Below, in pieces: positions 36,701 through 46,314 of a stretch of 64,000 bases of DNA. The notes below the pieces were generated by a model. That model did not search any database. It was not told where the DNA came from and was given only the letters and a program-made list of their open reading frames with translations. Origin of the DNA: DASQPR01 sp963797675. Its GTDB lineage: Bacteria > Actinomycetota > Actinomycetes > Mycobacteriales > Micromonosporaceae. The translations under genes were made by a program, and so were the position numbers. Each line of letters opens with the position of its first letter. Position 1 is the first letter of the stretch. The stretch spans positions 124,001 to 188,000 of the forward strand of contig CAWCQQ010000006.1 in the NCBI GenBank assembly GCA_963797675.1. The letters are read 5' to 3'.

Positions 36701-37303
36701 GACCGGGGCGACTTGGTGCTCGTCGTCGGTCCGGTCGGCGCGGGCAAGTCGTCGCTGCTGCGGGCGCTGGCCGGCATCGTGCACCACACCGGCACGCTGT
36801 CCTGGAACGGCGAGCCGGTGACCGAGCCGGAGATGTTCCTGCGGCCGAACCAGGTCGGCTACGTCGGCCAGCTGCCGCGGGTGTTCTCCGGCTCGATCGC
36901 GGACAACATCCAGCTCGGGCACGAGGTCGAGGCCGAGTCGGCGGTCACCGCGGCGCAGCTCGACCACGATCTGGCGTCGGCCGGCTCGGGGCTGTCGCTG
37001 CTGATCGGGCACAAGGGCACCCGGCTGTCCGGCGGGCAGCTGCAGCGGGTGGCGCTGGCTCGGGCGCTGGCACCGCGTACGGAGCTGCTGATCGCCGACG
37101 ACGTGTCGTCCGCGCTGGACGTCACGACCGAGCTGGCGCTGTGGCAGGCGCTGCGCGGGCACGGTCTCACCGTGATCGGCTCGACGTCGAAGCGGGCCGC
37201 GCTGCGCCAGGCGGACAAGGTGGTCGTGCTGATCGCCGGGCACGCGGTCGCGCAGGGCACCTGGTCCGAGCTCGAAGACCAGTGGGGTCACCTGGCCGGG
37301 TGA
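33799..37303 (+). CDS. Full-length fused ABC exporter (TMD1-NBD1-TMD2-NBD2), four frameshifts
   Basis: About 1,167 residues once single-base errors near 34937, 35385, 35814 and 36162 are corrected; no in-frame stop separates the halves, so it is one polypeptide. The start is GTG 33799. NBD1 has Walker A GRTGSGKST, signature LSAGQEQ, Walker B VVILDEATARLD and H-loop IAHRLS. NBD2 has Walker A GPVGAGKSS, signature LSGGQLQR, but Walker B is LLIADDVSSALD and the H-loop position reads VIGSTSKR, so it lacks the catalytic Glu and the switch His. NBD2 is therefore a degenerate site. It is probably an exporter; the substrate is unknown. Confidence 0.82.
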
Positions 37304-37335
37304 CGTGACCGCTGACTTCGGTATGGTCGCGTGAC

Positions 37336-37936
37336 GTGGAACTTCAAGACGCGATCCGGACCCGCCGCATGGTCCGTACGTTCGATCCGGATCGTCCGGT
37401 TCCGGAGGAGGCGCTCGAGCGCATCCTCCGGAACGGCACCCGCGCACCGTCGGCCGGCTTCTCGCAGGGGCAGGCATGGCTGGTGATCCGGGGCGACGAT
37501 CTGGCCACGTTCTGGGAGTACGGGTCGGACGCGGTCGGCGAGACGGTGCGCACGGCGCCGCTGGTGCTCATCCCGTTCTCCTGCAAGCGCGCCTATCTCG
37601 ACCGGTACGCGGAGCCGGACAAGGGCTGGACCGACCGGGACGAGTCCCGCTGGCCGGTGCCGTTCTGGCATATCGACACCGGCATGGCCGCCATGCTGCA
37701 GCTGCTCACCGCGGTCGACGAGGGTCTCGGCGCGCTGTATTTCGGCATCATCCCGCCGCAGGTCCAGCCGTTCAAGGACGCGTTCGGCGTCCCGGACGAC
37801 TACGAGCCGATCGGTGCGATCGCGATCGGATATGACGCTGAGCCGGAGAAGCGCAACCTCAAAGCGAAGCGCCGCACGATCGAGCACGATGATCCACTAC
37901 GGCCGCTGGACCGCCTCAGGAGAGCCGGGGCAGTAG
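37336..37936 (+). CDS. Nitroreductase family protein, frameshifted near its C-terminus
   Basis: An FMN-dependent nitroreductase-like oxidoreductase of about 199 residues. The N-terminus MELQDAIRTRRMVRTFDPDR has the conserved flavin-binding RRxxR, and ALYFGIIPPQ matches the family core. Around 37884-37890 one extra base shifts the frame; the corrected end reads MIHYGRW, the expected C-terminal motif, with the stop at 37934-37936. A possible TATGGT -10 box 8 bases before the GTG start suggests a leaderless mRNA. It overlaps the convergent kinase gene by 21 bases. The substrate is unknown. Confidence 0.8.
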
Positions 37937-38848
37937 CGCCATCGCGACGTCGAACGGCTGTCCCGGCTGGTAGGGGCCGGGATCGTTGGCATCCCAGACC
38001 TCCGACAGCATCGCCATCACGAAGCCCCAGGCGATCACGCGTTCGATCGGGAACCCGAAGCCGTCGGCGAGCTGCTCGATCCGTGCCGGGACCAGCCCGA
38101 GCTTGCCCGCGTCGCGGATCCACGGGTCGGGGTTGTAGAGCATCGCACCGCAGTCGAATGCGGCGTCACCGGTGATGCCCTTCGAGTCGATCGCGAGCCA
38201 CGGCTCCCGATCGGCGCTCAGCACGTTGTCGTGGTGCAGGTCGCCGTGCAGCAGCGTGCGGGCCGGGGAACTCGCGCACAGCTCGTCGAACAGCTTCGCG
38301 GCGCGCTCGACCATGTCCCGGGGCAGTGGGTCGTCGCCGGGGAACCTCGCCAGGTGCTCGGTGAACGCGACGCCCTCGTCTTCCAGCCGATCCAGCCCGA
38401 CGCCATCGAGCCCGATGTCGTCCGGCGCGATCCGGTGCAGGCGACGCCCGGCCCCGATCAGTGCCGCGGTCGCTCCGGCATCGTCGTGCGGCACGAGCGA
38501 GCGGACCGGCGTACCGGGAAAGGCTTGTTCGAGTAGTAGTGCACCGCGGGCCGCGTCGTGCTCCAGGAGCCGGACCGCGCCGGCGCCGTCCCACAACCGC
38601 AGAGCACGAGCTTCAAGATCAAGGTGACCAGCCGGTACGCCCACCTTGAGCACCGCCCGCGTCCCGTCGCTGCGGATCGCACGACAGACCCAGTGAAAAC
38701 TCAGCGGGTACGGCTCGCCGAGGACCAGGTCCCACGTGCCGGCGAGCGTGTCGAGCAGGTCCGGCAGCGCGTCCAGGAATCGTGGTCCGCGCTCCGGCCA
38801 GGCAGCGCGGACATTGTCGGACAAGGCGGTCGGGATCGTGATCTGCAC
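37916..38848 (-). CDS. Aminoglycoside/hydroxyurea kinase family (APH(6)-like)
   Basis: A 310-residue kinase-fold phosphotransferase. LLHGDLHHDNVL carries the catalytic Asp (Brenner motif) and AIDSKGITGDAAFD the magnesium-binding Asp. The N-terminus HWVCRAIRSDGTRAVLKVG has the ATP lysine. This is the APH_6_hur family, which includes streptomycin 6-kinases, but chromosomal members often have unknown substrates and resistance is not implied by sequence. The frame is intact, unlike its neighbours. It is convergent with the nitroreductase gene. Confidence 0.85.
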   Translation of the reverse strand: MQITIPTALSDNVRAAWPERGPRFLDALPDLLDTLAGTWDLVLGEPYPLSFHWVCRAIRSDGTRAVLKVGVPAGHLDLEARALRLWDGAGAVRLLEHDAARGALLLEQAFPGTPVRSLVPHDDAGATAALIGAGRRLHRIAPDDIGLDGVGLDRLEDEGVAFTEHLARFPGDDPLPRDMVERAAKLFDELCASSPARTLLHGDLHHDNVLSADREPWLAIDSKGITGDAAFDCGAMLYNPDPWIRDAGKLGLVPARIEQLADGFGFPIERVIAWGFVMAMLSEVWDANDPGPYQPGQPFDVAMALLPRLS

Positions 38849-38927
38849 GGCGCGAGCATCGCACGATCGCGGTGCTCGCGCCGCCGGATTTTCGCCCCGA
38901 GAGTCCGGCTTCGGCCCGACGGGATGG

Positions 38928-39522
38928 CTACGGCTCGAAGATCTGATCCGCGGTCGCCAGCACGTCGCCCTGGAACGTCACCGCGAACAGCGGCCCGGAG
39001 TACCTCGGTGCGCCGACGTACTTGTCCCGGTCGGCCGCGGCGATCGGCATGGCCTGGTGCTCGTTCAGCCACGTGCAAGAACTCGTCGTGCGAGATGGTG
39101 ACCGGTCCGCCGCCCTCCTCGTTCGTGGTGACCTTGACGGTCGGCGATACCTGGACGGTCTTGTTCACCGACGTGTCGACGTTGATGTAGTCGTCGCGGG
39201 ATGCCGTCAGGGCCGACCGTCGCGCCGTGCGACGTCAGGTAGCTCGCGGCATCGGCGCCGGTCAGGTGGTGGACGAGGTCGATCGTGAGCGTTCCGTCGG
39301 CGTTCACGCTCAGGACCCACGCTTGGTAGGTCTTGCCGTCGGCGAAGTACTGCTTCGGTGTCGCCGGCGCGGTCGAAGCGGGTGCCGTGGTCGCGGTGGC
39401 CGGCGCGTGACGCCGCGATCGTATTGGTGATCGCACCGTTTCCGTTCGGTGTGGCCGCGGAGGATCCGCACGCGGTGAGCGCGAGCGCGGCGCATGGCAG
39501 CGATCGAAATGGATCGGATCAT
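38928..39522 (-). CDS. Lipoprotein of unknown function, four frameshifts
   Basis: Rejoining frames around 39493, 39410, 39198 and 39072 gives a protein of about 197 residues. GAGG lies 6 bases before ATG 39522. The lipobox is ALTAC, then GSSAATPNGNG. The mature part contains KTYQAWVLSVNADGTLTIDL, HHLTGADAASYL, DDYINVDTSVNKTVQVSP and, at the end, LFAVTFQGDVLATADQIFEP. That pattern (Y.A.V..V....LT.DL, then .DYYI.N....) is common in actinobacterial secreted proteins of unknown function. It could be a decaying gene, but the clean coding pattern in each segment favours sequencing error. Confidence 0.6.
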
Positions 39523-39684
39523 GATGTCCTCATCAGCGAGGCGGGGTGTGCCGACTACATCATGAGGTTGCCGTGCACGCGCAACAAGGCGTTAGACGGA
39601 CAACGGATAGTTGCCGACGGTTGCGAGCGAGGCGGCCCGTACCGTGTGGGTGGAACCTGATCTTCGGCTCTGATGGGAGCGTGC

Positions 39685-40608
39685 ATGGCGACTCACGACG
39701 AGATACGCGCGGCGGCCGAGCGCGATCGGAACCGCACGTGCGGGTCACGCCGGTCATGCAGGTCGAGGCGGCGCGCGTTCGGATATCCGGTGACGCTGAA
39801 GCTGGAGTGCTTCCAGCACACCGGATCGTTCAAGGCCCGCGGCGCGTTCAACCGGCTGCTGTCCTCGCCGGTACCGGAGGCGGGCGTGATCGCCGCGTCC
39901 GGTGGCAATCACGGCCTCGCGGTCGCCTATGCGGCACGGGACCTCGGCATCCGGGCCGAGATCTTCGTGCCGGAGATCGCGTCGCCGGTCAAGGTCGAGC
40001 GGCTGCGCCGGTACGGCGCGATCGTCACGCAGGTCGGCATCCGCTACTCCGAGGCGCTGGCCGCGAGCGCGATCCGTGCCGCCGAGACGGGGGCGCTGGT
40101 CGTCCACGCGTACGACCAGCCGAGGTGCAAGCCGGTCAGGGCACCGTCGCGTACGAACTGGACGACCAGCGGCCCGGTCTGGACACGGTGATCGTCGCGG
40201 TCGGCGGCGGCGGGCTGCTCGCCGGCGTCGCGTCCTGGTTCGGCGCCGCGTCGGTCCGCGATCGTCGCGGTCGAACCGGATCGGATCCCGACGCTCGCCG
40301 CGGCGCTCGCGGCCGGCGAGCCGGTGGACGTGGACGTGTCCGGCGTGGCGGCCGACTCGCTCGGCGCGACCCGGATCAGCGCGGCCGCGCTGGAGATCGC
40401 CCGGCGCTCGGGCGTCCGTTCGGTGCTGGTCTCCGACGACGCGATCATCGACGCGCGCCGGCGGCTGTGGAACGAGGTGCGGATCGCGGTCGAGCCCGGC
40501 GGAGCGGCTGCGCTCGCGGCGATCACGTCGTCGGCGTACGTGCCGGAGCCCGGCGAGCGAGTCGCGGTGATCGTCTGCGGCGCGAACACCGACCCGTCCG
40601 ACTTGTGA
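39685..40608 (+). CDS. Threonine/serine dehydratase (PLP fold type II), about four frameshifts
   Basis: A PLP enzyme of about 307 residues. CFQHTGSFKARGAFN contains the PLP lysine, SGGNHGLAVAYAARDLG the cofactor-binding Asn, and VGGGGLLAGV the phosphate-binding glycine loop. The frame slips near 39728, 39776, 40122 and 40256, with net zero change, so both ends are in the same frame; the rejoined middle reads EPHVRVTPVMQVEAA and EVQAGQGTVAYEL. ATG 39685 has GGGAG 6 bases upstream. Reaction: deamination of threonine or serine to the 2-oxo acid. It lacks the C-terminal ACT regulatory domain of biosynthetic IlvA, so a catabolic role is likelier. Confidence 0.8.
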
Positions 40609-40620
40609 CAGTCTGAAGGC

Positions 40621-41043
40621 ATGCGACTGAGCATTCGTAACCAACTGCCCGGCGTCATCGACGCCGTCACTCGCGGCGAGGTCATGGGCATCGTCCGGAC
40701 TCGACTCAGCGGTGGTCAGCACCTAACGTCGGCGATCACGCTGGACGCGATCGACGATCTCAAGCTGGCCCACGGTGAACCGGTCACGGTCCTGATCAAG
40801 TCGACCGAGGTGTCGGTGTCGACCGAACCGGTATCGGGCCTGAGCATCCGCAACCAGATCCCCGGTACGGTCTTCGAGGTTGATCATGGCGCCGTGATGA
40901 GCGTCATCAAGGTCACGATCGAAGGCGGCGAGACGATGACCGCCGTGATCACGAAGGACGGCGCCGAGAACCTGGAGCTGGCTCCGGGCGACGCGGTGAT
41001 GGTCCTGGTGAAGTCCACCGAAGTGGCGATCGCGGTCGAATAA
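40621..41043 (+). CDS. Molbindin: tandem Mop (molybdate-binding) domains
   Basis: A 140-residue cytosolic protein made of two Mop/TOBE domains: residues 1-69 and 74-140, with matching starts LSIRNQLPGVIDAV and LSIRNQIPGTVFEV and matching ends VLIKSTEVSVS and VLVKSTEVAIA. Such proteins store or buffer molybdate (and tungstate). It begins 12 bases after the dehydratase stop codon. No molybdate transporter or Mo enzyme lies in the window, so the link to its surroundings is unclear. The frame is intact. Confidence 0.9.
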   Translation: MRLSIRNQLPGVIDAVTRGEVMGIVRTRLSGGQHLTSAITLDAIDDLKLAHGEPVTVLIKSTEVSVSTEPVSGLSIRNQIPGTVFEVDHGAVMSVIKVTIEGGETMTAVITKDGAENLELAPGDAVMVLVKSTEVAIAVE

Positions 41044-41055
41044 CCGATGCAAACG

Positions 41056-41088
41056 CAGCGGGCCCGAGCATCCGCCCGGACCCTGCTG
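41056..41088. terminator. Possible bidirectional terminator, imperfect stem
   Basis: CAGCGGG (41056-41062) pairs with CCCTGCTG (41081-41088) with one bulged T, and inner CCG/CGG pairing adds stability. It lies between the convergent molbindin and FKBP genes. Confidence 0.35.
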
Positions 41089-41101
41089 GTCGTGCAGCGT
41101 G

Positions 41102-41872
41102 CTACGCGGCCGACGTGGCCGATAGCACGTCGATGACGAACCGCAGGTGCCGGACGGGTACCCGCTCGGGGCGGGGTCGCCGTACGCGAGGGCGGCCGGG
41201 ATGTCGAGCTGCACCCGGCTGCCGACCTTGACGCCGACGAGGCCCTGGTTCCAGCCCGGGATGACCTGGGCGAAGCCGATCTGGCTCACCGTGAACGTCG
41301 CCTTGTTCTTCCACGACGCGTCGAAGACCTTGCCGTCGGCGTAGGTCACGCCGACGTAGTTGACCACGACGTCGTCGCAGGTCTTGACGGCCGGCCCGGT
41401 GCCCTTGATAAGCGTCTTGACCGTCAGCTTGCGTGACCGTGCCGGTGCCGGCCTTGACGACCGGCTTCTTCTTCAGGGCGGGATCCTCGCTCTTGGTCAC
41501 CGGCGGGAACTTGGCGCTGGGCGCGGACGGCGGTGCTGCGGCCGGCGCCGGGCATCCGGCCGTCGGCGACGGGGCCGCCGTGGGCCCGGCGGCTGGGACC
41601 GGTGCGGCCGAGGTCGACGCGCTGGGCGAACCGGAGGCGGTCGTCTTCTTCGCGGGCGAGCCGCTGAGCGCGACGATCAGCACCACCACACCGACGATCG
41701 CAAGAACGCCGAGGCCTGCGCCGAGTCCGGCGTTGCGGCGCTTGCGAGCTATCGCGGCCGCGCGGGCGGCTTCCTGGCCGGCGCGCTTGCGGTCGTTCTT
41801 CGCGGAGCGGCGTGCTTCGGCCGGCGTCGGCTTGCGCGTCGACGTCCCGGGCTTTGGGGAGCTGTTGTCCAC
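41102..41872 (-). CDS. Membrane-anchored FKBP-type peptidyl-prolyl isomerase, two frameshifts
   Basis: About 256 residues after correcting frames near 41431 and 41149. The N-terminus is strongly basic (ARRSAKNDRKRAGQEAARAA), then one membrane helix (LGAGLGVLAIVGVVVLIVAL), an Ala/Pro/Ser-rich linker and an extracytoplasmic FKBP domain: VNYVGVTYADGKVFDASW, FAQVIPGWNQGLVGVKVGSR and YGDPAPSGYP; the corrected end reads LRFVIDVLSATSAA. GTG 41872 is preferred because AGGAG lies 9 bases upstream. Role: catalysing proline isomerisation in folding of exported proteins. Confidence 0.82.
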   Translation of the reverse strand: MDNSSPKPGTSTRKPTPAEARRSAKNDRKRAGQEAARAAAIARKRRNAGLGAGLGVLAIVGVVVLIVALSGSPAKKTTASGSPSASTSAAPVPAAGPTAAPSPTAGCPAPAAAPPSAPSAKFPPVTKSEDPALKKKPVVKAGTGTVTQADGQDAYQGHRAGRQDLRRRRGQLRRRDLRRRQGLRRVVEEQGDVHGEPDRLRPGHPGLEPGPRRRQGRQPGAARHPGRPRVRRPRPERVPVRHLRFVIDVLSATSAA

Positions 41873-41899
41873 GTGCCTGATCTCCTGAGCTTGCGGGGG

Positions 41900-41920
41900 A
41901 GTGGCGGGGGTGACGCCACT
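41900..41920 (-). terminator. Short hairpin between the Nei and FKBP genes
   Basis: AGTGGCG (41900-41906) pairs with CGCCACT (41914-41920) around 7 bases, 28 bases before the FKBP start. It may end the pgi-nei transcript, but the 7-base-pair stem and closeness to the next gene leave this open. Confidence 0.3.
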
Positions 41921-42055
41921 TGTTGACCGGCCGAAAGGGTACCTCGCCACGCTGGGCGTTAGCTGCCCGGGAGGCGGTGATTTATCAATACGAAACTATC
42001 GCCGCGCGTGGTCCCGCCACCTGGGCGCCTGGGAGGCCGATACGGTAGCCCACGG

Positions 42056-42861
42056 CTATTGGCAGCGACGGCACCAGTAGATATTCCGACCACCCAGTTC
42101 GCCCTTAGTGACCGGCGTACCGCACACCAGGCACGGCTGTGCGGTACGCCGGTACACGTACACCTCACCGCCGTGTCGATCCACTCTCGGGGCGCCGACC
42201 CATCGCCGCAGGCGTGTGCTCGGGCCGGACCGTGTCGATCCGTCCCACCTCGACCGCCGCGGACATCAGCGCACACAGGTCGGCCCAGATCCCGGGCCAC
42301 GCCGTCGCCGGCACATCGCGTCCGGGCGTCATCGGCCGGATGCCGGCCCGGAACAGCGCCTCGGTCACGAAGATCAGCCCGGTCCCGGCGACGATCTCCT
42401 GGTTCAGCAGCAGCGCCGCGATCGGCGTCGGGCTCGTGCGGATCCGCGCGAACGGCCGGTCGGGCTCGGCATCGGACCGCAGCGGATCTTCGCCGAGCCG
42501 GCCCCGCAGCGCCTTCACGTCGGCCGGGTCGAGCACCTCACACGCGGCCGGTCCGCGCAGCTCCAGCCAGTGACGATCGGAGGTGATCCGCAGCCGGAGC
42601 TGTCCGACCGGTGCTGGCCGCGGTAGGTCACCGTCCGCAAACTTCCCATAAAGCCCAAGGTGTACGTGCAACCATCGCTCCCGCTCGAACTCGAGCAGCA
42701 GATGCTTGCCGACCGCCTCGGTCGTCGCAGAGGAGCGTGCCGGACAGCAGCGCCGCGCCGCCGTCGAACCGTCCCTGCGGACTGTCGACGGCGACGCGCT
42801 GTCCGGCGAACAATTCTCGGTACCGGCGGGCGAGCCGGTGGATCGTGTGCCCCTCCGGCAC
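42056..42861 (-). CDS. Endonuclease VIII-like DNA glycosylase (Nei/Fpg family), two frameshifts
   Basis: About 267 residues after correcting frames near 42731 and 42192. The N-terminus MPEGHTIHRLARRYRE (GTG start at 42861) has the catalytic Pro1-Glu2 of Nei; TEAVGKHLLLEF gives the conserved Lys in the beta-hairpin. The end QPCLVCGTPV ... WCRRCQ is the zinc finger CxxC(x16)CxxC. Role: base-excision repair of oxidised pyrimidines with AP-lyase activity. It lies 4 bases after pgi on the same strand. The three domains are all recognisable, which argues against a real pseudogene. Confidence 0.84.
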
Positions 42862-42865
42862 GCGG

Positions 42866-44504
42866 TCAGACCGTTCGCCCGCGCTGCGACCGGTAGCGGT
42901 CGATCAGCGTGTTCGTCGACGAGTCCTGGTCGCCGGCGGGTGCTTCGGCATCGGTGAGCAGCGGCGCGAGCTGCTTCGCCATCACCTTGCCGAGTTCGAC
43001 GCCCCACTGGTCGAACGAGTCGATGCCCCAGACCGTGCCCTCGGTGAACACGATGTGCTCGTAGAGCGCGACCAGCTGCCCGAGCACGCTCGGCGTCAGC
43101 TTCGGCGCGAGGATCGACGTGGTCGGATGGTTGCCCGGCATGACCTTGTGCGGCACGACGGCGGCCGCGGTGCCGTCGGCGGCGACCTCCTCGGCGGTCC
43201 GACCGAACGCGAGCGCCGCGGTCTGCGCGAAGAAGTTCGACATGAACAGGTCGTGCATCTCGCCGATGTCGTGGTTCGGCTCGCTGAACGCGATGAAGTC
43301 CGCCGGGATCAGCTTCGTACCCTGGTGGATCAGCTGGTAGAACGCGTGCTGGCCGTTGGTGCCCGGGCTCACCCCAGAAGATCTCCCCGGTCTGGTACGT
43401 CACCGGCGACCCGTCGGCCCGGACCGACTTGCCGTTGCTCTCCATCGTCAGCTGCTGCAGGTAGGCCGGGAACCGGTGCAGATACTGCGAGTAGGGCAGC
43501 ACCGCGTGCGTCTGCGCGCCGAGGAAGTTGTTGTACCAGACGTTGAGCAGCCCGAGCAGCGCCGGCACGTTGCGCTCGACCGGCGTGGTCCGGAAGTGCT
43601 CGTCGATCGCGTGGAATCCGGCCAGCATCTCCTCGTACGCCTCGGCGCCGATCGCCAGCATGATGGACAGGCCGACGGCGGAGTCGAACGAGTAGCGCCC
43701 GCCGACCCAGTCCCAGAAGCCGAACATGTTCGCGGTGTCGATGCCGAAGTCGGACGACCCGCTGCTCGCTGGTGCTGACCGCGACGAAGTGCTTCGCGAC
43801 CGCCGCCTCGTCCTGCGTACCGAGGCCGTCGAGCAGCCAGCGGCGCGCTTCGGTCGCGTTCGTCAGCGTCTCCAGCGTGGAGAACGTCTTCGACACGATC
43901 ACGAACAGCGTCGTCTCCGGGTCGAGGTCGTGGGTCTTGTCGTAGACGTCGGTCGGGTCGATGTTGGAGATGAACCGGCAGGTCGGGCCGTCGGCGTACG
44001 CCAGCAGAGCCTCGTACGCCATCACCGGGCCGAGGTCGGAGCCGCCGATGCCGATGTTGACGACGGTGGCGATCGCCTTGCCGGTGTGGCCGCGCCACTC
44101 GCCGGAGCGGACCTGCCCGCGAACCCGGCCATCTTGTCCAGCACCTCGTGCACGTCGGCGACGACGTCCTGCCCGTCGACGACGAGCGTCGCGTTGCGCG
44201 GCAGCCGCAGCGCGGTATGCAGGACGGCGCGGTCCTCGCTGGTGTTGATGTGCTCGCCGGCGAACATCGCGGCGATCCGATCGGATCAGCCCGACCTGCT
44301 CGGCGAGGCTCCGAGCAGCGTGAGCGTCTCGTCGGTGACGCGGTTCTTGCTGTAGTCGACGTAGAGGTCGGCCGCCTGCGCGGTCAGCCGCGTGCCGCGC
44401 TCCTTGTCGTCTGCGAACAGTTCTCGCAGGTGAGTTGCGCGTACGGTGTCGGCATGCGTACCGAGGGCCTGCCACGCATCCGTCTTCGTCACGTCCATGG
44501 TCAT
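42866..44504 (-). CDS. pgi: Glucose-6-phosphate isomerase, about five frameshifts
   Basis: About 546 residues, the normal length for Pgi, once frames are rejoined near 44309, 44286, 44115, 43757 and 43372. Signatures are VVNIGIGGSDLGPVM, FISNIDPTDVYD, FVIVSKTFSTLETLTN, MFGFWDWVGGRYS and GINGQHAFYQL-like TNGQHAFYQLIHQGTK, with VWGIDSFDQWGVELGK near the end. ATG 44504 is the first start. It interconverts glucose- and fructose-6-phosphate in glycolysis. Five single-base breaks in a core metabolic gene with fully conserved motifs are best explained by sequence errors. Followed directly by nei. Confidence 0.88.
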
Positions 44505-44586
44505 GAGTTCGAGCGTACGTGTCGATGACGGGTTGTCGCGTCAGCGGGTCGCGCGTGCCGCGGCATGGGCGACAATGGGCGCCGTG

Positions 44587-45363
44587 ATGAAACGTCGTTG
44601 GTGGTTGCTCGGAGCGGTTCTGGTCGTGCTCATCGCCGGCGCCGGCGTGCTGACCTGGCGCCAGCTGCATCCGAACACCCCGACCAGAGCCGCCGTGGCA
44701 TCCGCCGTGCCGGGGCTGGACAGTGCGATCGCCGAGGTCGTCGCCGCGACCGGTGACGGCGCGGCGGTCACCGTCAGCGGACTCGTTCCGACCACATCGT
44801 GCAGCGGCGGCCGCCTCTACACGGTGACCGCCGACCTCTACACGAATCCGGGAGACGAAGCCGCTCTGATCGATCGGATCGCGGCGGCGCTGCCGGCGTC
44901 CATGCATCCATCGCGGAGCCCCGGCCTCGGCGGCGGCGCCGAGACGCTGAATGCCACTCTTGGTGGCGGCGACCAGCTGCAGATCATCCAGCTGGACACC
45001 GGCTGGGTGGCGGCGACTGCGACGACCGACTGCCGGGCCGACCGCACCGCATCACCATCGCCCGCCGCGCCGGCCGATCAGGCGCTGACCTCGGTGTTGG
45101 CGGCGCTCGACACCACCCCGACCACCTGGCACTCCGATGCGGTCGTGTGCGCATCGGGCCGGATCACCACGCTCAGCACCGCGAGCCAACCGATCAGCCT
45201 CGACGGCATCGCGGCACGGCTGGCACAGCTGCCGCCGCGCGGTGCGATCGTGTTCACGTCCCCATCCGATCGCATCTCGTGGCGGGTCGGCCCGGTCAGT
45301 ACGGTGATCGCCGCCGCCGACAGCGGCACGCATCTCACCGCGCAGACCACAACGTCCTGCTGA
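44587..45363 (+). CDS. Membrane-anchored exported protein of unknown function
   Basis: A 258-residue protein: MKRRWWLLGAVLVVLIAGAG is an uncleaved signal anchor, then an exported domain. The mature part has six cysteines including the last residue, and two similar halves around TTSCSGGRLYTVTADLY and AVVCASGRITTLSTASQ, suggesting an internal duplication. The start could also be ATG 44575 or GTG 44584; no ribosome site decides. It is divergent from pgi with an 82-base gap. No family recognised. Confidence 0.6.
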   Translation: MKRRWWLLGAVLVVLIAGAGVLTWRQLHPNTPTRAAVASAVPGLDSAIAEVVAATGDGAAVTVSGLVPTTSCSGGRLYTVTADLYTNPGDEAALIDRIAAALPASMHPSRSPGLGGGAETLNATLGGGDQLQIIQLDTGWVAATATTDCRADRTASPSPAAPADQALTSVLAALDTTPTTWHSDAVVCASGRITTLSTASQPISLDGIAARLAQLPPRGAIVFTSPSDRISWRVGPVSTVIAAADSGTHLTAQTTTSC

Positions 45364-45697
45364 CCGCCCGTGCGCGCGTCCAGCATGACCAGCGCCGACG
45401 CTGCGTCAAGACATAGGCACAAACAAAACATGGGAGACCACTAGCGCGGCAGGGGATCGGCGAGTAGAAATGCATCGACATACTTTTCTTGCGATATGAT
45501 TTAAGAGGTTAACGAAGAGTAAGCCGGCTTAACGAGCCCTTCGGCCAGCAGCGGTCGGTTCTGACACCAATGTCGGACCGGCCGTTTGCGTGCGCCTCGG
45601 TGACCGCGACATTGTTGTCGTTCTCTGTGCCTGCGCAGGCATCATTGCGTATTTCCACTGATGCCCGCGGATCTGCCGGCGACCTACCGTCACCAGC
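45364..45697 (+). other. 334-base AT-richer intergenic region
   Basis: No credible gene. It contains a TATGAT -10-like hexamer in the AT-rich stretch 45470-45510, the palindrome TAAGCCGGCTTA just after it, and an imperfect hairpin (about 45552-45590) around GACACCAATGTC. A promoter for the lipoprotein gene at 45698, with a leader of about 190 bases, is possible, but no good -35 box is at the right distance. Confidence 0.35.
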
Positions 45698-46312
45698 ATG
45701 ATGACCACGACGCACTATCGACTCCGGATGAGCGCGGCACTGGTTGCCGCGATCAGCGTCTGTTTCCTGGCGTCCGCCTGCCACTCGGCGGCGTCCGCGG
45801 CAGCGCACGCCAACCCGGCGCTGCCCAGCACCGCCGCGACCGCGACCACCCCGGACACCACGACGCCCGACACCACGGCACCCGATGCGACGGCACCCGA
45901 CACCACGGCACCAGATGCGACTGCTACCGCCGGCGCGGCGGTGGCCGGTGGCTGTCTGATCAGCCCTCAAGAGGCGAGTACGACGTTCGGTCACAGTGCC
46001 GGTGCAGGGTCCGGCAACGCCAGTACCTGCACCTATCAGACCGCTGCCGGCATCCTGACCGTGTTCGCCAATGACTATGGGGGCAACGCGATGACGGCAT
46101 TCACCGCGCAGCGGCAGGCCGCGACGGGGTTGCCGGGCTTCCAGGATGTCAACGGCGTCGGCGACCACGCCTTCGTCAACCTCGACGATCCGATGTCCCT
46201 GATCGAGTTCATGAAGGGCTCCACGGTCGTGGTCATTCAGGTGGGTCTCTCGCCGGCTCCGCCGGTAGCCGTGATGACCACGCTCGGCCAGGATGCGGCC
46301 GGCCGGATCTGA
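45698..46312 (+). CDS. Lipoprotein with Thr/Pro/Asp repeats, DUF3558-like
   Basis: A 204-residue lipoprotein: the signal peptide ends in lipobox FLASAC at about residue 28. A linker of repeated TTPDT/APDAT units (about residues 50-78) follows, then a globular domain with GGCLISPQEASTTFGH, STCTYQT and GVGDHAFVNL, resembling the DUF3558-type substrate-free lipoprotein fold with one disulfide. Start at ATG 45698 or the next codon. It is followed by the tandem repeats at 46315. Function unknown. Confidence 0.68.
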   Translation: MMTTTHYRLRMSAALVAAISVCFLASACHSAASAAAHANPALPSTAATATTPDTTTPDTTAPDATAPDTTAPDATATAGAAVAGGCLISPQEASTTFGHSAGAGSGNASTCTYQTAAGILTVFANDYGGNAMTAFTAQRQAATGLPGFQDVNGVGDHAFVNLDDPMSLIEFMKGSTVVVIQVGLSPAPPVAVMTTLGQDAAGRI

Positions 46313-46314
46313 TC

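Noticed and set aside
38849..38927. Extra gene between the kinase and the frameshifted lipoprotein
   Set aside because: The 79-base gap has no start, ribosome site or coding pattern on either strand.
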